Assembly (NCBI RefSeq): GCF_001971725.1
Contig: NZ_CP019388.1
Location: 1,550,001 to 1,614,000 of the forward strand
DNA: 64,000 bases
Source: Winogradskyella sp. J14-2
GTDB lineage: Bacteria; Bacteroidota; Bacteroidia; Flavobacteriales; Flavobacteriaceae
Direction: 5' to 3'
Numbering within the stretch: the stretch's first letter is position 1; each line of letters opens with the position of its first letter. Positions 15,145 through 24,445 of this stretch are shown piece after piece. The position numbers and the translations under genes were made by a program. The notes under the pieces were generated by a model. It searched no databases. It saw nothing but the letters and a program-made list of their open reading frames with translations, and was not told where the DNA came from.

Positions 15145-18100
15145 CTAATTCAGCTTATACTTTACGTCTAGACCTTTTAACTCATTTAATAATTCCTGAG
15201 AAATCTTAACTTTTTGCTTTCTACTTGGCATGGTTAGTTTTAGTTTTTCTGAATTGTCGTAGACTAAAAAATTTAAGCTTTTATTGCCTTCATGCATTCG
15301 CATCAGATCTTGCAATCGAGTTATTGTGTCTTCTTCTAAATCGTGAATATTTAGCTGAATAGATAACTTCTTAGCATAGGTCTCCATTACATCATGCAAT
15401 AATTGAAAATTATTAAACTGAATTCTAGGATCTCCTTTCTGGCCTGTTTCTCTATTAGTCCAACCTTCACGCACAAACGCGCGCACATAAACAAATGAAT
15501 TTACCACAAAGAAATGTCTAAACTTTAGATAATCCTCCCCAAAAATTCTAAACTCATAACTATCTGTATAATCTTCGATGGTAAATAATGCCCAGCCTTT
15601 GCCTTGCTTACTTACACGATGTTGCACGTCTGTAACAACACCACCAAAAGTAATTTCTCTATTAACGATTGCTTCTAAATCATTAAAAACAGAGATGGTA
15701 CCATTACAGAAATTCTTCATTTCAATTTTGAAATCATCTAGCGGATGACCAGAAATATAAATACCAACCACTTCCTTTTCTCTTGAAAGTTTTTCCATCG
15801 TTCCCCAATCTTCACAAGGTGGTACTTGTGGTTCTGCAATTTCTACTCCACTGGCCTCACCAAATAAACTCACTTGTGCAGAATTTTCATTTTCTTGGTG
15901 TTTAGCACCATACTTCATGGCCTTTTCTAAAAAGGTAATACCATCACCATCGTGAGCAAAATATTGAGCACGGTGTGTATCTTCAAAACAATCAAAACCA
16001 CCAGCATAAGCTAAACCTTCGAATGATTTTTTATTGGCTGCTCTTAGATCTACACGTTTGGCTAAATCAAAAATAGACTTATAGTTGCCGTCTTTCTTTC
16101 TATTTTCTACAATGGTTTTTACAGCTCCATGACCAACACCTTTTATAGCTCCCATACCAAAACGAACTGCATTATCTTGATTTACCGAGAATTTATAATA
16201 ACTCTCGTTAACACTTGGTCCAAGCACTGGTAAACGCATACGTTTACACTCTTCCATAAAGAAGGTTACGGACTTAATATCGTTCATATTATTAGACAAT
16301 ACCGCAGCCATATATTCTGCTGGATAATGCGCCTTTAAATATGCCGTTTGGTATGCAATCCAAGCATAGCACGTAGAATGAGATTTATTGAAAGCGTAAC
16401 TCGCAAAGGCCTCCCAATCTTTCCAGATTTTTTCAAGCTTCGTTTTATCCATACCTTTAGCAGCTGCCTGTTCAATGAATTTAGGTTTCATTTTATCTAG
16501 TACTGCTTTTTGCTTTTTACCCATGGCCTTACGCAACACATCGGCTTCACCCTTGGTAAAATCAGCCAGTTTCTGGGACAATAGCATTACTTGCTCTTGA
16601 TAAACCGTAATACCATAAGTTTCCTTGAGGTATTCTTCCATTTCAGGTAAATCGTAGATAATCTCTTCTTTACCATGTTTTCTATTAATAAAACTTGGAA
16701 TATATTCCATAGGTCCAGGACGATACAAGGCGTTCATTGCAATGAGGTCATCAAAAACTGTTGGCTTAAGATGCTTCATATGCTTTTGCATTCCTGGCGA
16801 TTCATACTGAAAAATCCCAACCGTTTCACCTCTTTGGAACAACGCATACGTTTCTTCGTCATCTAACGGAAAGTTTTCAGGATCGAGTTCAATACCGTGT
16901 CGTGCCTTTACAATCTTAACCGTATCTTTAATTAAAGTTAAGGTCTTTAATCCCAAGAAATCCATCTTCAGTAATCCAGCACTTTCTACAACAGAGTTAT
17001 CAAACTGCGTAACGTATAAATCTGAATCTTTAGCTACCGAAACAGGTACATAATTGGTAATGTCACCTGGTGTAATGATAACACCACAAGCATGAATGCC
17101 AGTATTTCTTACAGAACCTTCTAAAACTCTTGCTTGGTTTACCGTTTCTGCCTGTAAATCTGAACCGTCTGAGATATTTAATAGTTGATTGACTTTTTCT
17201 AATTCTTCAGCTCTAAACTTGCTTGCTAATTCTTTTTCGCTCTTACCAAATATCTTTCCGAGTTTGGACATATTCGGAATGAGTTTAGCAATATGATCCG
17301 CTTCATTTAATGGCAAATCCAACACACGTGCCGTATCTCTAATTGAAGATTTAGCAGCCATTGTACCATAAGTAATGATCTGCGCCACCTGATTAGCTCC
17401 ATATTTATCGATAACGTATTGCATAACGCGACCACGACCTTCATCATCAAAATCGATATCGATATCTGGCATACTCACACGATCTGGATTTAAGAAACGC
17501 TCAAAAAGTAAATCGTACTTTATTGGATCTATGTTGGTAATCCACAAACAGTATGCTACTACCGAACCTGCTGCCGAACCACGACCAGGACCAACGGACA
17601 CATCCATTTTTCGGGCTTCGCGAATGAAATCCTCTACAATAAGGAAGTAACCAGGATATCCTGTATTTTCAATAACGCTCAACTCAAAATCGAGACGTTC
17701 TGCTATTTCTGGTGTAATCTCTCCATAGCGCTTTTTAGCACCTTCGTATGTTAAGTGTCTTAAATAGGCATTTTCTCCGCGCTTACCATTATCTACTTCA
17801 TCCTCTTGATGTTTGAATTCATCTGGTATATCAAAAGCAGGAAGTAATACATCACGAGCCAATTCAAACGGTTCAATTTTATCAACCACTTCTTGAATGT
17901 TCACAATAGCCTCAGGAATGTCTCTAAAGAGCGCTTTCATCTCTTCAGTTGACTTAAAGTAATATTCTTGATTTGGCAATCCGTAACGATAACCACGACC
18001 ACGACCTATTGGTGTGGCTTGTTTTTCACCATCTTTTACACACAATAAAATATCGTGTGCATTGGCGTTTTCTTGTTCTACGTAGTAAGTATTATTTGTA

Positions 18101-19530
18101 GCAATTAGCTTCACATCGTGCTTATGAGCAAATTGAATAAGTACTTGATTAACACGATTTTCATCTTCCTGATTATGACGCATCAACTCGATATACAAAT
18201 CATCTGCAAAGGTGTCCTTCCACCAGATTAAGGCTTCTTCGGCTTGGTTTTCACCAATATTTAGGACTTTACTCGGCACTTCACCATAGAGGTTTCCTGT
18301 GAGACAAATGAGGTCTTCTTTGTACTGCTCTATGAGTTTTTTATCAATTCTTGGTACATAATAAAACCCATCAGTAAAAGCTGCAGAAGACAGCTTTGCC
18401 AAATTGTGATAGCCTTTTTTATTCTTTGCTAAAAGAACAATTTGGTAACCGTTATCTTTTCGGGTTTTATCGGTATGATCTTCGCAAACAAAAAACTCAC
18501 AACCGATAATAGGTTTTATTAGTTTCCCTTTCTTTTCTTCACCATTTTCTTCAGCCTCTTTATGCTTTGCTTTTACAGACTTGTTATGGTTAGAAACTGC
18601 TTGAACAAAGTGAAAGGCGCCCATCATATTTCCGTGATCTGTTAGCGCAACGGCAGGCATATTTTCTTTTGCCGCTGCCGCTACTAAATCACCAATACTG
18701 ATGGTAGATTGTAAAATTGAAAACTGAGAATGGTTATGCAAATGCACAAACGCTGCATCAGCCAATTTTGCAATAGCTTCTTTGTTTGTTTGTGTTGGTA
18801 TTTCTTGAGACTGCTCCTTTTGAAGCCTTGCATTTATCTTGGCACTTTCGCGTTTAAGATTAAGATGTTTTAGTCCAATTAGCTGAATTGGTTGCGGATT
18901 GGCTTCTGAAAATTTTACAAAATAATCTGGTTGAACATCTAACTGTTCTTTAGTATATTCTTTTCGCCTAACTAATTCTAAAAAACAACGTGTCGTGGCT
19001 TCAACATCGGCAGTTGCGTTATGGGCTTCGGCAAATGGCTGGTTGAATAAAAACTCGTGTAACTCTGTTAAGGTTGGCAGTTTAAACTTTCCTCCTCTAC
19101 CGCCAGGAATTTTACACAATTCGGCCGTATGCTCTGTACAGGTATCTAATACTGGTAATTCTTGTAATTGGTTTGCTACATCCTCTCTAACAAATTCGGC
19201 TCCCATAATATTGAGATCGAACCCAACATTCTGACCAACCACAAATTTAGTTTTCTCTAAAACAGCATTAAATTTTTCTAAAACTTCGGCAAGAGAAATA
19301 CCTTGCTCTTCTGCCAATTCTGTAGAAATACCATGGATTTTCTCAGCATCATATGGAATATTAAAGCCATCTGGCTTAACCAAATAATCTTGATGATCTA
19401 TACAATTACCCATAGCATCATGCAACTGCCATGCTATCTGAATACACCTTGGCCAGTTATCTGTATCTGTTATTGGTGCATCCCAACGCTTTGGTAAACC
19501 TGTGGTTTCAGTATCGAAGATTAAGTACAT
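15145..19530 (-). CDS. dnaE: DNA polymerase III alpha subunit with fused proofreading exonuclease
   Basis: A 1461-residue replicative polymerase subunit. Residues 1-200 form a DnaQ-type 3'-5' exonuclease: FDTETTG (Asp6, Glu8), VGQNVGFDLN and HNATADVEAT supply the DEDDh acids. A PHP domain follows (FVHLHNHSQFSI, near 265). Next come the C-family polymerase core with catalytic MPDIDIDFDDEGR, the finger and thumb blocks (YQEQVML, KSHSTCYAW), an OB fold (ITFGGVVTDVQHRVS) and a C-terminal domain. Fusion of the exonuclease to the N-terminus is usual in flavobacteria, whereas E. coli uses a separate DnaQ. It is followed by trxA on the same strand. Confidence 0.97.
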   Translation of the reverse strand: MYLIFDTETTGLPKRWDAPITDTDNWPRCIQIAWQLHDAMGNCIDHQDYLVKPDGFNIPYDAEKIHGISTELAEEQGISLAEVLEKFNAVLEKTKFVVGQNVGFDLNIMGAEFVREDVANQLQELPVLDTCTEHTAELCKIPGGRGGKFKLPTLTELHEFLFNQPFAEAHNATADVEATTRCFLELVRRKEYTKEQLDVQPDYFVKFSEANPQPIQLIGLKHLNLKRESAKINARLQKEQSQEIPTQTNKEAIAKLADAAFVHLHNHSQFSILQSTISIGDLVAAAAKENMPAVALTDHGNMMGAFHFVQAVSNHNKSVKAKHKEAEENGEEKKGKLIKPIIGCEFFVCEDHTDKTRKDNGYQIVLLAKNKKGYHNLAKLSSAAFTDGFYYVPRIDKKLIEQYKEDLICLTGNLYGEVPSKVLNIGENQAEEALIWWKDTFADDLYIELMRHNQEDENRVNQVLIQFAHKHDVKLIATNNTYYVEQENANAHDILLCVKDGEKQATPIGRGRGYRYGLPNQEYYFKSTEEMKALFRDIPEAIVNIQEVVDKIEPFELARDVLLPAFDIPDEFKHQEDEVDNGKRGENAYLRHLTYEGAKKRYGEITPEIAERLDFELSVIENTGYPGYFLIVEDFIREARKMDVSVGPGRGSAAGSVVAYCLWITNIDPIKYDLLFERFLNPDRVSMPDIDIDFDDEGRGRVMQYVIDKYGANQVAQIITYGTMAAKSSIRDTARVLDLPLNEADHIAKLIPNMSKLGKIFGKSEKELASKFRAEELEKVNQLLNISDGSDLQAETVNQARVLEGSVRNTGIHACGVIITPGDITNYVPVSVAKDSDLYVTQFDNSVVESAGLLKMDFLGLKTLTLIKDTVKIVKARHGIELDPENFPLDDEETYALFQRGETVGIFQYESPGMQKHMKHLKPTVFDDLIAMNALYRPGPMEYIPSFINRKHGKEEIIYDLPEMEEYLKETYGITVYQEQVMLLSQKLADFTKGEADVLRKAMGKKQKAVLDKMKPKFIEQAAAKGMDKTKLEKIWKDWEAFASYAFNKSHSTCYAWIAYQTAYLKAHYPAEYMAAVLSNNMNDIKSVTFFMEECKRMRLPVLGPSVNESYYKFSVNQDNAVRFGMGAIKGVGHGAVKTIVENRKKDGNYKSIFDLAKRVDLRAANKKSFEGLAYAGGFDCFEDTHRAQYFAHDGDGITFLEKAMKYGAKHQENENSAQVSLFGEASGVEIAEPQVPPCEDWGTMEKLSREKEVVGIYISGHPLDDFKIEMKNFCNGTISVFNDLEAIVNREITFGGVVTDVQHRVSKQGKGWALFTIEDYTDSYEFRIFGEDYLKFRHFFVVNSFVYVRAFVREGWTNRETGQKGDPRIQFNNFQLLHDVMETYAKKLSIQLNIHDLEEDTITRLQDLMRMHEGNKSLNFLVYDNSEKLKLTMPSRKQKVKISQELLNELKGLDVKYKLN

Positions 19531-19645
19531 AAATTACCTGTTTTAGACCTTGAAAAAGAATATGAATTTGTCGTAAAAATAGCCCTTAAAATTACATAGA
19601 ATTTCGACTTACTTTAATGGAAGTTGTTAAGAGTTTTAAACATAA

Positions 19646-19674
19646 AAAAAGCCATGCACTTTGCATGGCTTTTT
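19646..19674 (-). terminator. Terminator after the first DUF2383-like gene
   Basis: AAAAAGCCATGCA (19646-19658) pairs perfectly with TGCATGGCTTTTT (19662-19674) around a 3-nt loop. Confidence 0.85.
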
Positions 19675-19693
19675 GCTTAACAATCTATTTTAT

Positions 19694-20143
19694 TTATGAC
19701 ACTATGGTTTCAAAATTTTCAGCACTTCTGATGGCTGTCTCAATGGCACTTTTTTGATTTTTGAGAGTGTTGATAATAGGCGATGGTATTGCATGTCCAG
19801 AAATAACTTCATTATATTCTTTTAAACTTGTTTTTTCTATTCTTACAGTTTCTTGTAGCATAGCTTCTTCATCGTTTGATGAAAAAAGCGACTTAAGAGA
19901 CATCCAGTTTTGATGCAGTTCTCCTTTAATATTACCTGAATTTTCTGGTATATCTTTATTTTCCCAAACTTCGCTTCGTAGCTCCTTCACAAATCTTGCG
20001 CGCTCTTCTGCTCTAGACTTAAAAAAGTTTTTTATGTCAGCGCTGTCAACCTTTTCGATAGCCTTTTCATAACTATCCTTGGCGTTCATATTCTTCTCTA
20101 TAAGTTCGTTTAATTTATTTGATATTTCTTTGGTATTGTTCAT
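19694..20143 (-). CDS. DUF2383 (PA2169-like) four-helix protein, copy 1
   Basis: A 149-residue helical protein with the DUF2383/PA2169 pattern: an N-terminal KLNELIEKNMNAKDSYEKA helix, the block FFKSRAEERARFVKELRSE, the motif HQNWMSLK and a C-terminal helix pair. The family has a ferritin-like four-helix fold. The role is unknown and often associated with stress. The gene at 20281-20745 is a clear paralogue. Each copy has its own terminator, so they are separate transcripts from a tandem duplication. Confidence 0.8.
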   Translation of the reverse strand: MNNTKEISNKLNELIEKNMNAKDSYEKAIEKVDSADIKNFFKSRAEERARFVKELRSEVWENKDIPENSGNIKGELHQNWMSLKSLFSSNDEEAMLQETVRIEKTSLKEYNEVISGHAIPSPIINTLKNQKSAIETAIRSAENFETIVS

Positions 20144-20230
20144 TATGTTTTGTGTTTTGTTTACAGTAGTTAATTTGATGCCTACTGATTTTGCATCTAC
20201 TAGCGTTGTTTAGTCAAGTAATTTTTAAAA

Positions 20231-20257
20231 TAAAAGCCATGAAAATCATGGCTTTTA
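20231..20257 (-). terminator. Terminator after the second DUF2383-like gene
   Basis: TAAAAGCCATGA (20231-20242) pairs with TCATGGCTTTTA (20246-20257) around a 3-nt loop. Confidence 0.8.
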
Positions 20258-20280
20258 GGGTCTTAATCTAACTTAAGATA

Positions 20281-20745
20281 TTATGATAAGACTTCTTCAT
20301 AAAGTTTTACTGAGTTGATAGCTGCTTCTATCGCATTTCTTTGTTCGCGTAATAGCTCTATTAATCTTGATGGAAAATTATTGTCGCTTAGCAACTCATT
20401 ATATTCTTCTAGACTGGCTTTTTCGCCTCTTAAGGCTTCATTTAAAATGGTCTCTTCATTATTGGAGGAGAAGGTGGCTTTTAGACTCATCCAATTTCTA
20501 TGCATTATTCCTTTTAAGCTTCCTGAATCTTCTGGTATTTCACCATAAGTCAAAATTTCTGTTCTCAATTGACGTGCAAATTTGGAGCGTTCTTCCGCTC
20601 TGTTTTTAAAGAAGTTTTTAACACTAACGTTGTCTACTTCTTGCATAGCGTTGATGTAACCTTTTTCGGCGTCATAATTTTTTACTAATAATTCATTTAA
20701 CTTGTCTGAAACTATTTTTTCGTACTTCATAATATCTTTAATCAT
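20281..20745 (-). CDS. DUF2383 (PA2169-like) four-helix protein, copy 2
   Basis: A 154-residue paralogue of the gene at 19694-20143, sharing FFKNRAEERSKFARQLR, the HRNWMSLKATFSS block and the C-terminal RNAIEAAI helix. The start at 20745 gives MIKDIMKYEKIVSDK. The internal methionine six residues in (MKYEKIVS, 20730) is an equally good start. The pair probably arose by tandem duplication followed by marked divergence. The function is unknown. Confidence 0.8.
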   Translation of the reverse strand: MIKDIMKYEKIVSDKLNELLVKNYDAEKGYINAMQEVDNVSVKNFFKNRAEERSKFARQLRTEILTYGEIPEDSGSLKGIMHRNWMSLKATFSSNNEETILNEALRGEKASLEEYNELLSDNNFPSRLIELLREQRNAIEAAINSVKLYEEVLS

Positions 20746-20873
20746 TTTTTAATTTCAATAAGTTCTTTATAGATGCGTATTGTTTCACATCTGCACTTAT
20801 AGTATAACATTCATACACCACGAAGTCAAGTTATTTAACACCATTTAATAGTCTTTAACAGCCTTTAACAAAA

Positions 20874-20907
20874 AAAGCGCTATTTGAAAATTTCAAATAG
20901 CGCTTTT
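20874..20907 (-). terminator. Terminator after the lipoprotein gene
   Basis: A long near-perfect palindrome: AGCGCTATTTGAAA pairs with TTTCAAATAGCGCT around one base, flanked by A and T runs. It lies about 20 nt past the stop at 20927. Confidence 0.85.
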
Positions 20908-20926
20908 AATTTTACTTTTTGCTTTT

Positions 20927-22183
20927 TTATACCTGTAGATAATCTGGCACACCATCTCCATCTACATCATCATTAGTTGGGTCTCCATCCATGTTGGCGT
21001 CTTCGTTTATGGTTAGTATACCATCACCATCATCGTCTGTATCTAAATAATCTGCATCACCATCTCCATCGGTATCTGTAGGATTACCATTACCATCTAA
21101 TTGCAACTCTAAAGATGTTGGCACACTATCACCATCATCGTCGTCATCTAAGTAATTTGCTATACCATCCATATCTGTGTCGTCATTAGTAATATCACCA
21201 TCTCCATTAAAATCTTCAAACACGTTTGGTACGCCATCTCCATCATCGTCGCTACAATCTAAATCATCGATTACCGCTTGAATTGCACCATCGTCATCAC
21301 CACAAAAATCTATTTGCTCCTGCAGAAACTGCTGATATTGCGAGCAATTTGCATCAAATGTGCCCATAGTTGCAGTATTGTACTGCACTTCAGCTTCGTT
21401 TCTATTGTTTGTTGCTATTTCACAACTTATTTGACAATCACCCAGATCATCAATTCTTTGTTGAATTGAGCCATCTAAATCACCACAGTAATCGCGTTGC
21501 ATCATTAACGACTGTCTGTAGGCGCTACAAGCAATTTCAAACTCAGAACTACTAACAAATCCATCATCACCAACTTGCTGTGCTGCAATATATGTAGCCT
21601 CAGCTGTTTCGGTGGCAATTTCTGTATCTGTACACGTTATAGGATCTGCCGGAATTGTTCCAGAAATTAAGGGCACTCTGTAAAACACACCTCCATAAAT
21701 TGGCCCATTTTGTCCTGTTACAGGATCTAAACCAACCTCACCTGTTAAACCAGTGAAATTTACTGATTGAAGGCCTGATTCGTTAAAGGCTGTAAATCTA
21801 AATGTCCCTGTAAACCTATTATTTTCTATCTCATTTATACGTATTTCCCCATACTCTGGATATATAGACACATCTGGATGCGGCCTGTTGTTTGTAGAAT
21901 ATATTGTGCCGTCTGCAGTTGTAAATCTTGCTTCAATGGTATTAACATCACCAAAGACATAAACACCAACAGCAACAGTAGGCACTATTAACTCTAAAGT
22001 CTCGATATTGTTTGAACCAAAAAGCGTTAAAAAATCATTTTCATCTATACTTGCGGAAAAGGCTTTTGCTCTCCAAGACGTACCATCTAGGGAACCTTGA
22101 AATGCTGGTGTGTTAAATTCTACTTCATCACCACAGCTAAATACCGATATTAAGATAAGAGATAAGACTATTAATTTTTTCAT
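20927..22183 (-). CDS. Lipoprotein with C-terminal calcium-binding aspartate repeats
   Basis: A 418-residue protein with a lipobox (LISVFSC, Cys17). Residues 25-170 look like the DUF6252-type beta domain that flavobacterial lipoproteins carry ([18 protein letters not shown]). The centre has Cys-rich helical repeats ([21 protein letters not shown] and [21 protein letters not shown]) that look like an internal duplication. The C-terminal 100 residues are thrombospondin type 3-like repeats ([28 protein letters not shown]), which bind calcium in known proteins. It is probably a surface lipoprotein. The upstream promoter box is at 22210-22217. Confidence 0.75.
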   Translation of the reverse strand: MKKLIVLSLILISVFSCGDEVEFNTPAFQGSLDGTSWRAKAFSASIDENDFLTLFGSNNIETLELIVPTVAVGVYVFGDVNTIEARFTTADGTIYSTNNRPHPDVSIYPEYGEIRINEIENNRFTGTFRFTAFNESGLQSVNFTGLTGEVGLDPVTGQNGPIYGGVFYRVPLISGTIPADPITCTDTEIATETAEATYIAAQQVGDDGFVSSSEFEIACSAYRQSLMMQRDYCGDLDGSIQQRIDDLGDCQISCEIATNNRNEAEVQYNTATMGTFDANCSQYQQFLQEQIDFCGDDDGAIQAVIDDLDCSDDDGDGVPNVFEDFNGDGDITNDDTDMDGIANYLDDDDDGDSVPTSLELQLDGNGNPTDTDGDGDADYLDTDDDGDGILTINEDANMDGDPTNDDVDGDGVPDYLQV

Positions 22184-22209
22184 TATTAAGCGGAAATTAA
22201 TCGTTGTTT

Positions 22210-22217
22210 CAAATATA
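22210..22217 (-). promoter_or_regulatory. -7 box of the lipoprotein gene
   Basis: TATATTTG on the reverse strand, a full match to TAnnTTTG, 27 nt before the ATG. Confidence 0.5.
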
Positions 22218-22322
22218 ACGAAACAAGAATCTCAAAAGTATAATATTTTTTTATACTAGACTTACTCTTCTTCAGCACTTTTGTTTAAAGTGATAATCTT
22301 TTAGTTAAAATGACCAAAAGGC

Positions 22323-22351
22323 TTGAAAATTAAAAAATTGTATTATCTTTG
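22323..22351 (+). promoter_or_regulatory. rpsP promoter
   Basis: TTG at 22323-22325 and TATCTTTG at 22344-22351, separated by 18 nt, form an excellent match to the Bacteroidota consensus. The ATG of rpsP is 47 nt downstream. Confidence 0.75.
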
Positions 22352-22397
22352 CGCCCTTATTAATAACAGAGGTCGCGAACCTCACTAATTAATCATT

Positions 22398-22898
22398 ATG
22401 CCTGTAAAAATTAGATTACAAAGACACGGTAAAAAAGGAAAACCTTATTACTGGATCGTAGCCGCGGACTCTCGCGCTAAAAGAGATGGTAAGTACTTAG
22501 AAAAATTAGGTGCTTACAATCCAAACACAAATCCTGCAACAATAGACCTTGATGTAGATGGTGCTGTAAAGTGGTTAGAAAACGGTGCACAACCAACAGA
22601 TACTGCTAAAGCAATATTATCTTACAAAGGAGCTTTATTAAAGAAGCATTTAGCAGGTGGTGTTAAAAAAGGTGCTTTAACCGAAGAGCAAGCAGAAGCT
22701 AAATTTAACGCTTGGTTAGAAGAAAAGGCAGCTAAAGTACAAGCTAAAGCAGATGGCTTATCTAAAGCAGATGCCGATGCTAAAGCTAAAGCACTTGAAG
22801 CAGAAAAAGCAGTTAACGAAGCTCGTATTGCTGCAAATGCACCAGTAGTTGAAGAAGAAGTTGCTGAAGAGACAACGGCTTCTAACGAAGAAGAGTAA
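22398..22898 (+). CDS. rpsP: 30S ribosomal protein S16 with C-terminal extension
   Basis: The first 80 or so residues are standard S16, starting [20 protein letters not shown] and continuing through [14 protein letters not shown] and an [16 protein letters not shown] block. S16 helps nucleate assembly of the small subunit. The protein is 166 residues long, about twice the E. coli length; the added part is an Ala/Lys/Glu-rich helix (roughly 90-166), which is usual for S16 in this phylum. Promoter and terminator flank the gene, so it is transcribed alone ahead of rimM. Confidence 0.97.
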   Translation: MPVKIRLQRHGKKGKPYYWIVAADSRAKRDGKYLEKLGAYNPNTNPATIDLDVDGAVKWLENGAQPTDTAKAILSYKGALLKKHLAGGVKKGALTEEQAEAKFNAWLEEKAAKVQAKADGLSKADADAKAKALEAEKAVNEARIAANAPVVEEEVAEETTASNEEE

Positions 22899-22920
22899 AA
22901 AATTTATTTTTATACTTTTA

Positions 22921-22949
22921 AACCCTGACATTTATTGTCAGGGTTTTTT
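22921..22949 (+). terminator. Terminator after rpsP
   Basis: AACCCTGACA (22921-22930) pairs with TGTCAGGGTT (22936-22945), followed by TTTT. Confidence 0.85.
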
Positions 22950-23055
22950 ATGCAAAAAACTTTCTTTTGTATAATGCCGAATTTGTTTCAGTATCTAAAA
23001 CCAGAACGATTAAAGACCCTGAAATAAATTCAGATTGATAAATCAGTAATTTGTT

Positions 23056-23589
23056 ATGAAAAAAGAAGATTGTTTTTACTTAGGGAAAATTGTAAAAAAA
23101 TACAGTTATAAAGGAGAACTACTCGCTAAGCTAGACACGGACGAACCAGACCTTTATGAAAATATTGATGCGGTTTTTATAGATCTTAGAGGTAATCTTG
23201 TACCGTTTTTTATCGAATCTTCGCAATTACACAAATCTGATTTACTTAGATTAAAGTTTGAAGATGTAGATAATGAAGCTGATGCAGATGCCTTAATAAA
23301 GGCCGAATTGTATTTACCTCTAGACTTGCTTCCTAAATTAGAAGGAGATAAGTTTTACTACCACGAAGTTATAGGTTTTACTATCACAGACAGCAATTTT
23401 GGCACTGTTGGAATTATAAAAGCTATTAATGATACTACAGCACAAGCGCTTTTTGAAATTGACAGAAATGGTATTGAAATTTTAATACCTATGAATGATG
23501 AGTTTATCGTTAAAGTAGATAAACCAAACAAAATCATAGAGGTTGAAACTCCCGAAGGATTAATAGAACTTTACACAAGCCCATCCTAA
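23056..23589 (+). CDS. rimM: Ribosome maturation factor RimM
   Basis: A 177-residue protein with the RimM layout: an N-terminal beta-barrel beginning with YLGKIVKKYSYKGELLAKL and a C-terminal PRC barrel (YYHEVIGFTITDSNFGTVGII, IPMNDEFIVKVD). RimM binds S19 and aids maturation of the 30S head. The rpsP-rimM neighbourhood is conserved in bacteria. The natural end seems to be GLIELYT. The last codons (AGC CCA TCC TAA) belong to a family A repeat that supplies the stop codon. Confidence 0.95.
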   Translation: MKKEDCFYLGKIVKKYSYKGELLAKLDTDEPDLYENIDAVFIDLRGNLVPFFIESSQLHKSDLLRLKFEDVDNEADADALIKAELYLPLDLLPKLEGDKFYYHEVIGFTITDSNFGTVGIIKAINDTTAQALFEIDRNGIEILIPMNDEFIVKVDKPNKIIEVETPEGLIELYTSPS

Positions 23590-23609
23590 ATCCTTCCCAA
23601 AGGGAAGGA
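23579..23609. repeat. Family A repeat at the rimM 3' end
   Basis: The unit starts AGCCCATCCTAAATCC and ends in the hairpin TCCTTCCC-AAA-GGGAAGGA (23591-23609). It aligns with the hemW/ruvC arm (AGCCCCTTCTAACTTCCCC, then AAAGGG). The hairpin may also attenuate transcription into the next gene. Confidence 0.7.
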
Positions 23610-23620
23610 CTTTCTCTCTC

Positions 23621-24334
23621 ATGGAAAAGCCTTTTAAATTCAAACAATTCTCAGTCAACCAAGATCGTTGTGCCATGAAAATTGGTACAGATGGTGTTTT
23701 ACTAGGTTCCTGGACTTCTGTAAAACATAATCCTTTTCACATTTTAGACATTGGCTCTGGCACAGGAATTCTAAGTCTTATGATGGCTCAAAGAAGTTAT
23801 GCAGAGCAAATTGAAGCAATAGAAATTGATGACGATGCTTATGAACAGTGCTCTGAAAACTTCGAGAATTCACCTTGGAACGATCGCTTGTTTTGTTACC
23901 ATGCTTCGCTTTTAGAGTTTGTTGAAGAGGTTGAAGATGCTTTCGATTTAATTATTTGTAATCCACCTTTTTATTCCGAAGATTATAAAACCGAAAATAA
24001 ATCCAGAAACTTGGCGCGTTTTAACGATGCTATGCCTTTTAAACATATTATCTATGCTGTAGAACATTTACTAGCCGAAGATGGTTTGTTTTCAATAGTT
24101 ATTCCCAGAAAAGAGGAAAAGGATTTTATAGCTTTAGCCAATACAATTGGCCTTTTTCCCAATCGAATTCTTTACGTTCGAGGCAATCCAGATGCCGATG
24201 TAAAACGCAGCTTAATTGAATTTAGCTATGCTGAAAAAGACGTTGAAGCTTCAGACTTAATTATTGAAACTGAACGTCACAACTACACTAAGGATTACAT
24301 CAATCTAACAAAAGATTTTTATTTGAAAATGTAA
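23621..24334 (+). CDS. TrmN6-like tRNA1(Val) A37 N6-methyltransferase
   Basis: A 237-residue Rossmann-fold methyltransferase. It opens with FKFKQFSVNQDRCAMKIGTDGVLLG, typical of the YfiC/TrmN6 family. The SAM-binding glycine loop is LDIGSGTGILSLMM, and the catalytic N6-adenine motif is NPPFY in LIICNPPFYSE. The enzyme methylates A37 of tRNA1(Val) in E. coli; the target here is inferred. It starts 31 nt after rimM across the family A hairpin and is probably in the same transcript. Confidence 0.85.
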   Translation: MEKPFKFKQFSVNQDRCAMKIGTDGVLLGSWTSVKHNPFHILDIGSGTGILSLMMAQRSYAEQIEAIEIDDDAYEQCSENFENSPWNDRLFCYHASLLEFVEEVEDAFDLIICNPPFYSEDYKTENKSRNLARFNDAMPFKHIIYAVEHLLAEDGLFSIVIPRKEEKDFIALANTIGLFPNRILYVRGNPDADVKRSLIEFSYAEKDVEASDLIIETERHNYTKDYINLTKDFYLKM

Positions 24335-24342
24335 CACTTCTG

Positions 24343-24373
24343 TTGGGCAATGAAATCGATTTCGTTACTTTTG
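24343..24373 (+). promoter_or_regulatory. Promoter of the acyl-CoA dehydrogenase gene
   Basis: TTG (24343-24345) and TACTTTTG (24366-24373) are 20 nt apart, fitting the phylum consensus. The ATG is 72 nt downstream of the -7 box. Confidence 0.6.
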
Positions 24374-24445
24374 TGAAACTAATAAAATAACAGCTCCTAT
24401 TTTGATAAATCTTCAAAATTAGAAGTTATAAATATCATAATCAGA

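Noticed and set aside
15145..19530. DnaE with N-terminal exonuclease as an assembly fusion
   Set aside because: The same fusion is usual in flavobacterial DnaE, and the join is continuous and in frame.
20935..21260. Short direct repeats in the lipoprotein gene as a tandem repeat locus
   Set aside because: They encode thrombospondin type 3 aspartate repeats and are explained by the protein.
22650..22898. Long C-terminal tail of S16 as a frameshift or fusion
   Set aside because: The frame is continuous and such Ala/Lys/Glu-rich tails are normal for S16 in this phylum.
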